A stretch of 43,549 bases of DNA from a virus, in the IMG/VR virus record IMGVR_UViG_3300025703_000011, positions 1-43,549 of that record; one strand, given 5' to 3'. Within the stretch, counting starts at the first letter, position 1; the number at the start of each line of letters is the position of its first letter. Below the pieces are notes generated by a model. The model was given only the letters and a program-made list of their open reading frames with translations, searched no databases and was not told the DNA's origin. This document shows positions 7,204 to 14,875 of the stretch, in pieces. Made by a program: the position numbers and the translations under genes.

Positions 7204-7430
7204 AAAGCGATAAAGATATAGTAGACGAGATCCTAGCACTTAATCGGTACCAAAGTACCCTGCGGAGGACACGGGGTAGGTTAGCTGGTGGTGCTGACTA
7301 TGCGGGCAGGAAGTCGCTCAGTGTGGATATACGCAATAATCAAAGAGACATAGCGACCCGGCAGGATATACTGCGGAAGCGTGGGCATGTGATACCAGAA
7401 GGCAAAGTTGTGCCGGAGACTGTGCTATAG
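7200..7430 (+). CDS. Hypothetical helical protein, 76 aa
   Basis: ATG 7200 overlaps the previous TGA. Charged helical protein (MKSDKDIVDEILALNRYQS, then Arg-rich segments) with a coiled-coil look and no known motif. It is the last gene of the left + strand cassette before the convergent junction with the late genes. Confidence 0.55.
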   Translation: MKSDKDIVDEILALNRYQSTLRRTRGRLAGGADYAGRKSLSVDIRNNQRDIATRQDILRKRGHVIPEGKVVPETVL

Positions 7431-7566
7431 TAGTAACTATCTTTTAACAAAAGGACACCAATGGAGCAGTTGTCCACCCCTGTTGCTGCTCACTGATTTT
7501 GATTGCATTTAAGCTACAATTTGAAGCTATGCCCATCCCTAAGCACTGGGCTGCAAAGCACCGTTA
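7431..7566. other. Convergent junction between early and late gene blocks
   Basis: 136 bp where left-cassette genes (+) meet the ends of the late operon (-). It contains an imperfect hairpin, GAGCAG (7463-7468) with CTGCTC (7486-7491), but no convincing U-run. Two tiny + strand ORFs are present: ATG 7461, 11 codons, after AAAAGGACACCA; and ATG 7529, 13 codons, 8 nt after a TACAAT box. Neither can be supported as a gene. Confidence 0.4.
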
Positions 7567-7818
7567 TTAGGCTACGGGTACTACTGGAAGTGCCTCTACT
7601 GGTACAGCAGCTGGCACAACGACAACAGGTGTAGTAGCTACGACTGTGGGCTGAGACTGTCGGACTAGGTTATAGACTGCTGATAGACCAGCTCCTACGG
7701 CTCCAGCGATAGCTGTCTTGTTCCAGTTGACTGTTGGTACTACCGTTAGGTAGACGACTGCGGCTTCTACGAAGGTAACTGCTACCTTCTCTGCTAATTG
7801 CTGATATTTAGTGGTCAT
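7567..7818 (-). CDS. Holin-like small membrane protein
   Basis: 83 residues. Two hydrophobic stretches are present: about 11-28 (VAVTFVEAAVVYLTVVP) and about 34-50 (TAIAGAVGAGLSAVYNLV). A basic stretch and a Val/Ala/Pro tail follow. Length, topology and position at the end of the late operon, near the lysozyme gene, fit a phage holin. No family signature is decisive. Confidence 0.5.
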   Translation of the reverse strand: MTTKYQQLAEKVAVTFVEAAVVYLTVVPTVNWNKTAIAGAVGAGLSAVYNLVRQSQPTVVATTPVVVVPAAVPVEALPVVPVA

Positions 7819-7833
7819 ATATTCTCTTTCTAA

Positions 7834-8016
7834 TTAAACTCTAGGGGCGACAGGTGGGACACCTGGGCCATAAAGGAAGTAGGCTAGACCAGCGATAACA
7901 CCGGCTACCCAACCCCAAAATATATCAACTGAGAAATGTTTACAGACCTCACCGACAAAGAAGGCGACAACGACGCCGACTACTAGGGCAATAAGGGCTT
8001 TTAGTAATATGTTCAT
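7834..8016 (-). CDS. Small membrane protein, second holin candidate
   Basis: 60 residues with two TM helices (about 4-21 LLKALIALVVGVVVAFFVG and about 30-50 DIFWGWVAGVIAGLAYFLY) joined by a short loop with CKHFSVD. This is a class II holin-like hairpin topology. It lies next to the 83-aa membrane protein, so the pair may be holin and antiholin; which is which cannot be told. Confidence 0.5.
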   Translation of the reverse strand: MNILLKALIALVVGVVVAFFVGEVCKHFSVDIFWGWVAGVIAGLAYFLYGPGVPPVAPRV

Positions 8017-8024
8017 ATAACTCC

Positions 8025-8348
8025 TTAATTTAGGGACGTACCAGAGGCAGGGCGGCTAGTCCCTTTTCTGGTACCGATTTTTTCTTGACTACTCTTAGCA
8101 CCGGCTCGTCCACCGTTGGCATTGCCCTTTGGTGGTTGTGCTGGGGCGTGGCCTGGATGTAAGCCCTCATTACTAAACGTTTCTACGGCTCCGACCTTGG
8201 GCACGTTTCTAGTACCGCTAGTCTCAGCTGGGCGCTTGAATTGACTGCCAGAGCTGGTCTGGACTGGGTTCGGGCTGCCACCGATGTTACCATTAGCTGC
8301 TCCAGAAGTAGCTATGGCTGCGTGTTTTCTTAAGTGATTTACTCCCAT
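8025..8348 (-). CDS. Low-complexity hypothetical protein, 107 aa
   Basis: Basic protein rich in Gly, Ser, Ala, Thr and Pro with no hydrophobic core, probably disordered throughout (e.g. SQEKIGTRKGTSRPASGTS). It lies between a virion-like gene and the holin-like genes in the late operon and may be a minor virion protein. No family is recognised. Confidence 0.55.
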   Translation of the reverse strand: MGVNHLRKHAAIATSGAANGNIGGSPNPVQTSSGSQFKRPAETSGTRNVPKVGAVETFSNEGLHPGHAPAQPPKGNANGGRAGAKSSQEKIGTRKGTSRPASGTSLN

Positions 8349-8368
8349 GATATATATTCCTTTCTAGT

Positions 8369-9298
8369 TTATACTAGCGCTGCTCCAGCTTGTGCGCCTG
8401 GTTGGTCGCTTGGCTGAGCAACAACGGCCTGTACGTTAGTTTGCATTGTTGTTGCTCCCCATGATAGCTGAGCGCCTCCGGTTGATCCGGTAGTAGAGAC
8501 CGTTATACCGCTAGAGGACTTTGTCCCTCGCACTAACAGTGTAGTAGCGCCTAGGGTGCTTCCAGTAACGTATGGATGAGCGATTGTGCCGTTAGAGAAT
8601 AGGGTACCCTTGCTGGTTGTCCCTAGGATAGCTGCCTTAAGGTTAGTAAGACCGGCTGAGCCGTCTGATGTGCTACCAATAAGTACTTGGTTGCCGATAG
8701 GGTCTACTCCGGCTGTGAAGTTAACTCCAGTAGCTGTTAGGGTGGCCGCTGTAGGGATCAGCGTAAAGTTGTTGCCTCTGGTACCGGCCGTCAAAGCGGT
8801 TATGACTGTGGCGTGAGAGCCAACTGCGGCTGCTGTAACGTCTGGGTTAACCACTGTGCCTGTTCCATAGTCAGTACCGATAGTACCTGCGGCTGTAATA
8901 GCACTTACGAGGTTGGTTAGGCTGGCGTCAGCGGATGCTCCGATATTGACATCGTATGGCTTAGTAATAGTCGTCTGGAAACGATACGTAAGGGCGTTGA
9001 TCGTTACTGTGTCACCGTTACTTACGTTGGTGTTGTTTGAAGTCAGCGTGTTAGTAGACACTACTTCCGTAAGGGCAGTCTTGAAGGTATAAGTAACCGG
9101 CGCAATCGTTACTGTGTCACCATCTGTGTTGGCAGTACCTGTTGATGTCACAGTACCAGATGTTAGCGTACCAGTGACTGTAGCCTGGTTGGCTTCGTTC
9201 CATAGGATCCGCTGCTCTAACTTAGAGTCATTAACATAGTTAGCAGGATCAATCCCTACCACTCGGGCTCGGTGATCTAGTTCTCTTCGACTAGGCAT
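8369..9298 (-). CDS. Virion-like repeat protein with N-terminal SAP-like helix pair
   Basis: 309 residues. The N-terminal 35 (MPSRRELDHRARVVGIDPAN...LEQRILWNEA) resemble a SAP/HeH-type helical hairpin. The rest is Thr/Gly/Ala-rich beta repeat: GDTVTIAPVTYTFKTAL, then GDTVTINALTYRFQTTI, then VLIGSTSDGSAGLTNLKAAI. These belong to the 'xGDTVTIxxxTYTF...AIxxxxTxGTxYG' modules common in phage structural proteins. It is probably a surface fibre or decoration protein. It has its own extended -10 promoter and a 5' leader of about 96 nt. Confidence 0.6.
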   Translation of the reverse strand: MPSRRELDHRARVVGIDPANYVNDSKLEQRILWNEANQATVTGTLTSGTVTSTGTANTDGDTVTIAPVTYTFKTALTEVVSTNTLTSNNTNVSNGDTVTINALTYRFQTTITKPYDVNIGASADASLTNLVSAITAAGTIGTDYGTGTVVNPDVTAAAVGSHATVITALTAGTRGNNFTLIPTAATLTATGVNFTAGVDPIGNQVLIGSTSDGSAGLTNLKAAILGTTSKGTLFSNGTIAHPYVTGSTLGATTLLVRGTKSSSGITVSTTGSTGGAQLSWGATTMQTNVQAVVAQPSDQPGAQAGAALV

Positions 9299-9400
9299 AG
9301 TTTTTTCCTTTTGTTTTAGTTTTTGTTTCTAAGAGAGCGAGGTCTTTCTTCGATACTCAGATACCCCGGATGGGCACCTTTCTCCGCCTTAGATACTTCT

Positions 9401-9409
9401 AGTGTAGCA
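9401..9409 (-). promoter_or_regulatory. Extended -10 promoter (TGCTACACT) for the 8369-9298 gene
   Basis: On the - strand, TG-C-TACACT lies just past the lysozyme stop. The predicted start near 9394 gives a leader of about 96 nt to ATG 9298, including a short CGGA/TCCG hairpin and an A-rich stretch with AAAGGA. No good -35 is seen, as with the other extended -10 boxes here. Confidence 0.5.
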
Positions 9410-9413
9410 CAAA

Positions 9414-10346
9414 CTACTTGCTACGTGTAAATAGCTTCTTTAGGAAGGCTATTACGGCTGCCCAGAAGGTCTCCAGAGGCGTAGGAGAAGTTACAACCAC
9501 TGGATGGGGTGTGGGAGTTGGCTGAGGAGTAGGAGGGGTAACTGGTACTGTTGGGTCAGGTTGGGGTGTTGCCAGTGGAGCGGGTTCTGGCACAGGCACG
9601 GGAGCAGGGGCTGGTTCCGGTGTAGGTGGTACGGGAACGGGGGGTGCGACGGGAGTGTCAGCTGCTGGTGGGGCTGGGAGTTCTGGGGCTGGTTGAGGGG
9701 TGTGAGTCCCGGCGTATGCGTCCCAGGCTGCTGCTGCGCCATAGAAGAATGAACAGTCAAGATTGCCTCCGTAGCCGTCAATGCGGCCTGTTGATGTGAA
9801 TTGCCATAATACATCGTTTACGTTTCCGTCCCAGCGTGGGTTAGGATCCCGGTTAGGATCCATACTGTAGTTAGCGATTGGAGTGTTATTTTCTACATAA
9901 TCAGCACACCAAAGACCGTAACCGCCGAAGATGACAGATGACCAATCGTATGCGGAGATAAGGCTTAGGCTCATATAGATGACGGGCTTGACACCAGTGC
10001 GAGCCTCAACGTGTTGTAGCCATGCTAATGCTTTACCAACGTTTCCTACATCTGGGTTGCCACCACGTTCCCAGTCAAGACCGAGAATACCCTTACCGAC
10101 ATAGCCCGCACAGTTGTCAACAAACCAGTTAGCCTCAGCGATAGGGTCGCCGTCGTTGAACCCATCAGAGAAGTAGTGATAGACTCCCCACTTCTTACCA
10201 AGAGCGATTGCCTGCTGAACATGAATATCACAATGGGGGTTAACGTACCCGTTGCCACCAGTGGCTTTGACGATAGCAAAGTCAAAGGCGATGCTCGCTA
10301 GATTAAGATCTGCTTTATAAGAATTAAGATCGACGCCTCGTAACAT
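9414..10346 (-). CDS. GH25 lysozyme (endolysin) with Pro-rich linker and C-terminal membrane anchor
   Basis: 310 residues. The N-terminal GH25 (N,O-diacetylmuramidase) domain starts RGVDLNSY, with Asp6 in the expected catalytic position. The LGLDWERGG strand places the DxE catalytic pair at Asp91/Glu93. KPVIYMSLS, GLWCADYVEN and VLWQFTSTG complete the barrel by about residue 205. A linker of about 80 residues of Pro/Ala/Val/Thr follows. The end, FWAAVIAFLKKLFTRSK, is a hydrophobic, basic amphipathic helix that could hold the enzyme at the membrane. It would cleave the glycan backbone of peptidoglycan at lysis. RBS AGGAGCAATAAT precedes the ATG. Confidence 0.92.
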   Translation of the reverse strand: MLRGVDLNSYKADLNLASIAFDFAIVKATGGNGYVNPHCDIHVQQAIALGKKWGVYHYFSDGFNDGDPIAEANWFVDNCAGYVGKGILGLDWERGGNPDVGNVGKALAWLQHVEARTGVKPVIYMSLSLISAYDWSSVIFGGYGLWCADYVENNTPIANYSMDPNRDPNPRWDGNVNDVLWQFTSTGRIDGYGGNLDCSFFYGAAAAWDAYAGTHTPQPAPELPAPPAADTPVAPPVPVPPTPEPAPAPVPVPEPAPLATPQPDPTVPVTPPTPQPTPTPHPVVVTSPTPLETFWAAVIAFLKKLFTRSK

Positions 10347-10370
10347 ATTATTGCTCCTTACTACTCACTA

Positions 10371-10760
10371 TTATCTCCTCGCGTTATCTATTTGCAAGTC
10401 TGTTTTTACGCCCTGAACAGCTGATGCTGCATCGCTTGTAGTACGAGCCGAAGTGATGGCCGACGTGTTGAGTGCTTGTAATATCTGCTCATTACTATTA
10501 GCCACGGCCTTAATGCCATCCGCTAGTTCTCTTAATGGAATATCCTTATAGACCTTGAGTTGTCCCTCTAGGTTAGACAGAGCTCGGCGATCTTCGTCAC
10601 GCTCTCTAGTAATGTCTTTCATAAGTAGATCTTGAGCTTTTACGTGGGCTTGAAGATCCTTAACAGTTTGTCTCGGAAGGCGTCCCTTGTAGTAAAGGAG
10701 AGACCCACCAATCATGGTGATACCAACGAGGACGTCTTGGATAATTGCCGGGCTAATCAT
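10371..10760 (-). CDS. Membrane-anchored coiled-coil protein
   Basis: 129 residues from ATG 10760, which overlaps the previous TAA (TAATG); an upstream in-frame ATG at 10784 is inside that gene. One TM segment (about 6-20, IIQDVLVGITMIGGSLLYY) is followed by a long helical coiled coil (DLQAHVKAQDLLMKDITRERDEDRRALSNLEGQL split by breaks) and a polar tail. Next to the lysozyme, it may be a pinholin/holin-type or i-spanin-like lysis component, but no motif proves this. Confidence 0.55.
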   Translation of the reverse strand: MISPAIIQDVLVGITMIGGSLLYYKGRLPRQTVKDLQAHVKAQDLLMKDITRERDEDRRALSNLEGQLKVYKDIPLRELADGIKAVANSNEQILQALNTSAITSARTTSDAASAVQGVKTDLQIDNARR

Positions 10761-11620
10761 TATAGAGCTTCTACCAACAAACAAGACGGAGCGCCCGCTG
10801 CCTGAGCTAAGCTGCCCGTACCACCGCTTGCGCCGAGCCCGACATTATAGGTCTTTGAGCCCGCAGCTGGAGTTAGAACAACAAATGGAGACACACACTG
10901 CTGGGCACCAGCGTTAGTAGTGTTAATGTAGGCCTGTTGGATCTGCGTACCACTTCCGACTGCTCCATCCCATATACTCATGTAGACAGCGGCGTTAGTG
11001 GCTGATACAAACATCTCTGCGTAAGCACTGATCTTTATTTTCCGGCCTCCAGCAGGGATCGTAACAGTGACAGTAAGGCCGGTTACTTGGACTGGACTAC
11101 CAGACGCGGTACTAAAGTTAGTGCTCGCGCCTGTATCTGCATAGCCTAGAGTAATAGTTCCAGCAGGGAGAACGGGTATGGCAGTAAAGGTTGCTACACC
11201 AGTGAAAGCTGAGGTTGATGATACCGCTAATGTATCAGTTGTCATCCCCGATGTGTTGGTTATGCCAACGTGAGCTCCAGTAGCGGCGTGTTGTACCTGC
11301 ATCCCCTTCGAGATCATACCAACAGCGGTAGCGCTGACATCATCTACTACGGTAGCTCCAGTAGCGTGTGACTGGTTGGTGCCGTATGTCCAGATGACAT
11401 TTACGATGTTACCACCAGATTTTTGACCGGTGAATACCTGCTTAAGCGTAGGAGTGTTGCTGTCGACAGTGAAGACGACAGTTTGACCATCAGAGTAGTT
11501 GGTCAGCCCGGTTATTCCCACAGTAGTAGCTCCTGGGGCAATAGTACCCGATAGAGTCATCGCTACGGTGTTTTCGAAGGGCGTAGGAAAGTATTTAGTT
11601 ACTGACGCTAGATTTGGCAT
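10760..11620 (-). CDS. Tail fibre/receptor-binding-like virion protein
   Basis: 286 residues, Thr/Gly/Ala/Val-rich beta structure. The N-terminal half has short beta repeats (GATTVGITGLTNYSDGQTVVFT). The C-terminal half, VTIPAGGRKIKISAYAEMF through CVSPFVVLTPAAGSKTYNVGL, resembles the compact beta-sandwich head of phage fibre or neck proteins. The start is preceded by AAACAGGAAAAACAAAA. It follows the nozzle-like gene in transcription order. Confidence 0.6.
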   Translation of the reverse strand: MPNLASVTKYFPTPFENTVAMTLSGTIAPGATTVGITGLTNYSDGQTVVFTVDSNTPTLKQVFTGQKSGGNIVNVIWTYGTNQSHATGATVVDDVSATAVGMISKGMQVQHAATGAHVGITNTSGMTTDTLAVSSTSAFTGVATFTAIPVLPAGTITLGYADTGASTNFSTASGSPVQVTGLTVTVTIPAGGRKIKISAYAEMFVSATNAAVYMSIWDGAVGSGTQIQQAYINTTNAGAQQCVSPFVVLTPAAGSKTYNVGLGASGGTGSLAQAAGAPSCLLVEAL

Positions 11621-11651
11621 TTTTGTTTTTCCTGTTTGATTTTATTGTACA

Positions 11652-14045
11652 CTAGCTCGCCGTTAGACGCCATGCGTGAGGCATACCGGCATTAGTAGCG
11701 CTACCGCTAATTTGTAGGGTACGCAGCACATAGGCAGAGATAGCTTGATTAGTTGTTACGTGATACTGGTAGGCGTTCAGCTCTTTGTTAACGATGAAGT
11801 AGCGCTTAGAGGTACTCTCTGAATAGATCTGAGGGATAGTAGGCGTGTAGTCCCAGAGCTGAGTGTCCCACAAGAAAGTATCCCAACCGACGTTCGTAGG
11901 AGAGCTCGACTGCCCAGCCATAACAGTGCTCTTCTGAGTTGCGTAGCCCCTCGTACGGTCAATACCGATCAGTTCTATGTAGATATTCCCTACCTGCTTA
12001 GAAAACTCTACGTAGGCAGTGTCAGCGTACATCCACTGGAAGCGGTCTTTTTGGGTAGGGATCAGTCCAGTAAGAAGAGATGTAGTAAATGCTTGGCCGT
12101 AGTCGCCTTGGATGTTACTGCTGGTCTCGCTTAGCGTGTTGTCGCCGGGCTTCCAGAACATCAAGTGGTTAAGACCTGATGTGTCTGTGTACTGAAATAG
12201 TCGCTCCATACCGATAGAGTAGGCGTCCGGTAAGAAGGCCTTACGCTCTGTGTCATAGACCATTGTGGTGTTGTTGGTAGTAGAGTTCTTCGGGTAGCTA
12301 ATAAATACCTTGGCTAAGAAGTAGTGAGCCGCTACCTGGTTAGCGTAGGCAGGGTTAATGTTGTCCACTAGAGACTTACGCACGTTGGCTGAGTACTCGT
12401 CGCTAGACAGTAAGTTGAACAGTGATTGCCTAGACCCTAGGTCGTAGACCGCCTGGTAGTTGAAGAACATAAAGTCATTGAGCACTGATACCACGCTGTT
12501 AGGAGCGGGGGTACCTCTTGAGCCTGCCAGTTTGTTGGCTGTCGGTTGAGTAAACTGCGTATTAAGCAAAGTGGTGGCCGCGAGGCTGATCTGCCAGATA
12601 CATCCCACAGTGTCGGCGCTATCACAGAAGACAGTGGTCAGCGGATGGCCTTGTCCGTCCCTATAATCAACTGCTTGGACTGGTAGGAATTGTGAGCCAA
12701 GTTGAAGGTCTATATAGCCACCATCATAGCTGTCACTGAAGTAGCCGACGAATGGGCCTGAGCCTGTCCACCATACCCGGTAAGGGAAGTCACGGTCTTG
12801 CACTCCCCACATACGACTGCCAATAAGTTGCAGCTCGCGGACTCGTGGCCCTCCGCTAGTGTTCTGAAGCGGAGCGGTGGTATTAGGGTTAAGAGCGTGT
12901 TGACCATTATCGACATAGCCCGGGCTGGCTACAGCACCGACAGAGTCAAGGTAGTAGTTGTTGTTAGCCGCGTCATCGGAAGTGTTTTCAGCTAAGTAGA
13001 TGTCATAACGTACCGCTCCAGAGACTGCCGCCCAGCTCAGGGTCATGTAGTGAGAGCCGGTGTTAGTGGGATCCCATGACTCTCTAGCTATAGCAGTAGT
13101 GATAGTGCCAGAGGCTGAAGCCTGAGTGAAGCCAACGGCGTTTACGGCACTAATACGATAGTAGTACGAGTAGACCCCAGTAGAGATACCAGTAGCAACA
13201 GGGGTTGGAGCGGTAGGAGCTAAGATAGCTACGAAAGGTACCAGTGTTGTGCTGCCGTCATAACGTACCGGATAGTCATAGCCGTTAGTGATGTACATGT
13301 AGTTATGGCCTGAACCATCTGATGAGCCCTGTCTAAAGTAAGCCTTCTTGCCGGGTGTCAGCGTAGCTGCGGTACATAGAGTCCAGGTTGTGCCATTGTT
13401 GGTACTCCGGAATATATTACCTCCAGCTACTTGTATAAGGTGGTTAGCTAGAGCTGAGCTCTGATACATTGTCGCCCCATCTATGACTGCCGTAGCTGTG
13501 TTGACGGTTGGTACGGCAACCCCTAGGCCTACATCGGCAGTAGTATCAGCATAGGTAGTTGTTGTGTTGTCGGCTATAGTCGCCACGAAGAGCTCACTGC
13601 CCGCAGCCCCTCCTACCGCAGTGCGATAGACATTACGGGCAGTGACCCCTCCGGGACCAAGCGGTATAACGCTCAGGTTAACAGCTAAGTTGCCGCCTGA
13701 AGTAGTGACGCTGACTGGCGTTCCGCCTGAAGTTTCACCCTGGGAATTAATAAAGGTTATCTGGTATCTGTAAACACCTGCACCCAAGTTGCTACCAGCA
13801 GCAGCAGCAGCCGAAGGAGCTACGGCAATAGGTAGTACTGGTGCAGTACCGTACCAGCCAGTACCCCAGCGAGGGCCCGGTGCGCCCTTTTCGTATAAGA
13901 ATATGTTGATAGCCTCAGCTAAAGCCGTAGGAGGCAAGTTAGACTGCTCTATGAGCGTTACAACCCCAGTCTGAAAAGTCCCCTGGCTTAGTGTCTGCTC
14001 AGGGGGTGGCGTCATGGGGAAGCTGACAGCTTGGACGTTAGCCAT
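11652..14045 (-). CDS. Tail nozzle/tail tubular protein B-like, with two FN3-like domains
   Basis: 797 residues. The N-terminus, SFPMTPPPEQTLSQGTF...LPPTALAEAINIFLYEKGAPGPRWGTGWY, has the 'gyid/D..lpp.a...a.Nv....G....R.G' look of gp12/gp10-type nozzle proteins. Two fibronectin III-like modules follow (about 80-195 and about 285-390; GVYRYQITFINSQGETS and GVYSYYYRISAVNAVGFT). The remainder (VRELQLIGSRMWGVQDRDFPYRVWW...) fits a beta-propeller. It follows the adaptor-like gene, the T7 gp11-gp12 order. It would form the distal short tail tube. Confidence 0.65.
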   Translation of the reverse strand: MANVQAVSFPMTPPPEQTLSQGTFQTGVVTLIEQSNLPPTALAEAINIFLYEKGAPGPRWGTGWYGTAPVLPIAVAPSAAAAAGSNLGAGVYRYQITFINSQGETSGGTPVSVTTSGGNLAVNLSVIPLGPGGVTARNVYRTAVGGAAGSELFVATIADNTTTTYADTTADVGLGVAVPTVNTATAVIDGATMYQSSALANHLIQVAGGNIFRSTNNGTTWTLCTAATLTPGKKAYFRQGSSDGSGHNYMYITNGYDYPVRYDGSTTLVPFVAILAPTAPTPVATGISTGVYSYYYRISAVNAVGFTQASASGTITTAIARESWDPTNTGSHYMTLSWAAVSGAVRYDIYLAENTSDDAANNNYYLDSVGAVASPGYVDNGQHALNPNTTAPLQNTSGGPRVRELQLIGSRMWGVQDRDFPYRVWWTGSGPFVGYFSDSYDGGYIDLQLGSQFLPVQAVDYRDGQGHPLTTVFCDSADTVGCIWQISLAATTLLNTQFTQPTANKLAGSRGTPAPNSVVSVLNDFMFFNYQAVYDLGSRQSLFNLLSSDEYSANVRKSLVDNINPAYANQVAAHYFLAKVFISYPKNSTTNNTTMVYDTERKAFLPDAYSIGMERLFQYTDTSGLNHLMFWKPGDNTLSETSSNIQGDYGQAFTTSLLTGLIPTQKDRFQWMYADTAYVEFSKQVGNIYIELIGIDRTRGYATQKSTVMAGQSSSPTNVGWDTFLWDTQLWDYTPTIPQIYSESTSKRYFIVNKELNAYQYHVTTNQAISAYVLRTLQISGSATNAGMPHAWRLTAS

Positions 14046-14047
14046 GC

Positions 14048-14839
14048 TTATATACCGAATCCGCTATTAGTCAACGCTGGGGTATTAGTTGGTCCGAAAG
14101 TACCAGTCTTATTGTTGTCGTTAAGGTTCCAGCTATTACCTGGAGTGCCTGTACCATTCTTGATCTGCATACCGGTTAGGGCTATCTCAGAATCACGCTC
14201 TCGCTGTTGGAAGAATGGGTTACGAGTCTCAAATAGTCGGGCTCCCTGCATTGAAGCGATAATGAAGCTGGAGTCAGGACATTCAGATATTGTAGTGCCA
14301 TCCTCTTGGACGTTGCCTGTACCATCTGGTTGACCAGAGCTATTTAAGACAAGAGAGGCATTGAAGTAAGTAGGGTTCTTGTAGTAGGGGAAGTCGATGA
14401 TCCAGCCGTTGTTGCTTGAACCGCTAAAGTTTAGTGTCAAGTTCCACCCCGTCTGAAGATCGCCAGTGAAGTAGGCGTAGGGGCTAGAGGCGTTCTGGAA
14501 TTGGATGTCTTGTAATTTACAGACATTTATGTGGATATAGCTACCCGATACAGGGTCAGTCATCTGGACAAAGCCACCAGGACGAGCCATGTTAGACGGA
14601 CACGGGTAGGTAGTCACTGTAGGGCTGGCGGATGTGCCGGTATATGTCTCAACGAAGCTGTTATTGGTAGCCACGTCCCACAGTACGTCCCATACCTCGC
14701 CATCCACATTAGCCCAACGTCTAATAGCTCGGTTACCCGCATAGACAGCCAGAGCCCACTCGGGGTCTGTCACCCCTGGTACAGCGTTGTCGCCTCGGAA
14801 TAGGCCATAGTATTCTTGGAAGATGCTTAGAAAGTCCAT
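14048..14839 (-). CDS. Tail adaptor/tail tubular protein A-like
   Basis: 263 residues. The helical N-terminus (MDFLSIFQEYYGLFRGDN...WALAVYAGNRAIRRWANVDGEVW) followed by a beta-rich insertion and a C-terminal helical return (IASMQGARLFETRNPFFQQRERDSEIALTGM) matches the layout of head-tail connector adaptors (P22 gp4/T7 gp11 type). It directly precedes the nozzle-like gene. It would sit between portal and nozzle. An extended -10 promoter lies upstream. Confidence 0.6.
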   Translation of the reverse strand: MDFLSIFQEYYGLFRGDNAVPGVTDPEWALAVYAGNRAIRRWANVDGEVWDVLWDVATNNSFVETYTGTSASPTVTTYPCPSNMARPGGFVQMTDPVSGSYIHINVCKLQDIQFQNASSPYAYFTGDLQTGWNLTLNFSGSSNNGWIIDFPYYKNPTYFNASLVLNSSGQPDGTGNVQEDGTTISECPDSSFIIASMQGARLFETRNPFFQQRERDSEIALTGMQIKNGTGTPGNSWNLNDNNKTGTFGPTNTPALTNSGFGI

Positions 14840-14863
14840 ATTTTTGTTTTAGGGTTTAACCTT

Positions 14864-14872
14864 ATTCTACCA
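14864..14872 (-). promoter_or_regulatory. Extended -10 promoter (TGGTAGAAT) before the tail adaptor gene
   Basis: On the - strand, TG-G-TAGAAT lies in the 36-bp gap after the 1742-aa gene. The predicted start is near 14857, leaving a leader of about 18 nt (A-rich, CTAAAACAAAAAT) before ATG 14839. It could boost tail-protein expression. Confidence 0.5.
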
Positions 14873-14875
14873 TGA

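Noticed and set aside
7461-7570. Mini-ORFs of 11 and 13 codons at the convergent junction, as further attenuator leaders
   Set aside because: No terminator and no tRNA or gene follows on the + strand; spacing to the TACAAT box is 8 nt and it lacks TG.
9491-9814. Overlapping frames inside the lysozyme Pro-rich linker
   Set aside because: Both strands are open because of repetitive composition; no ribosome site or coupling.
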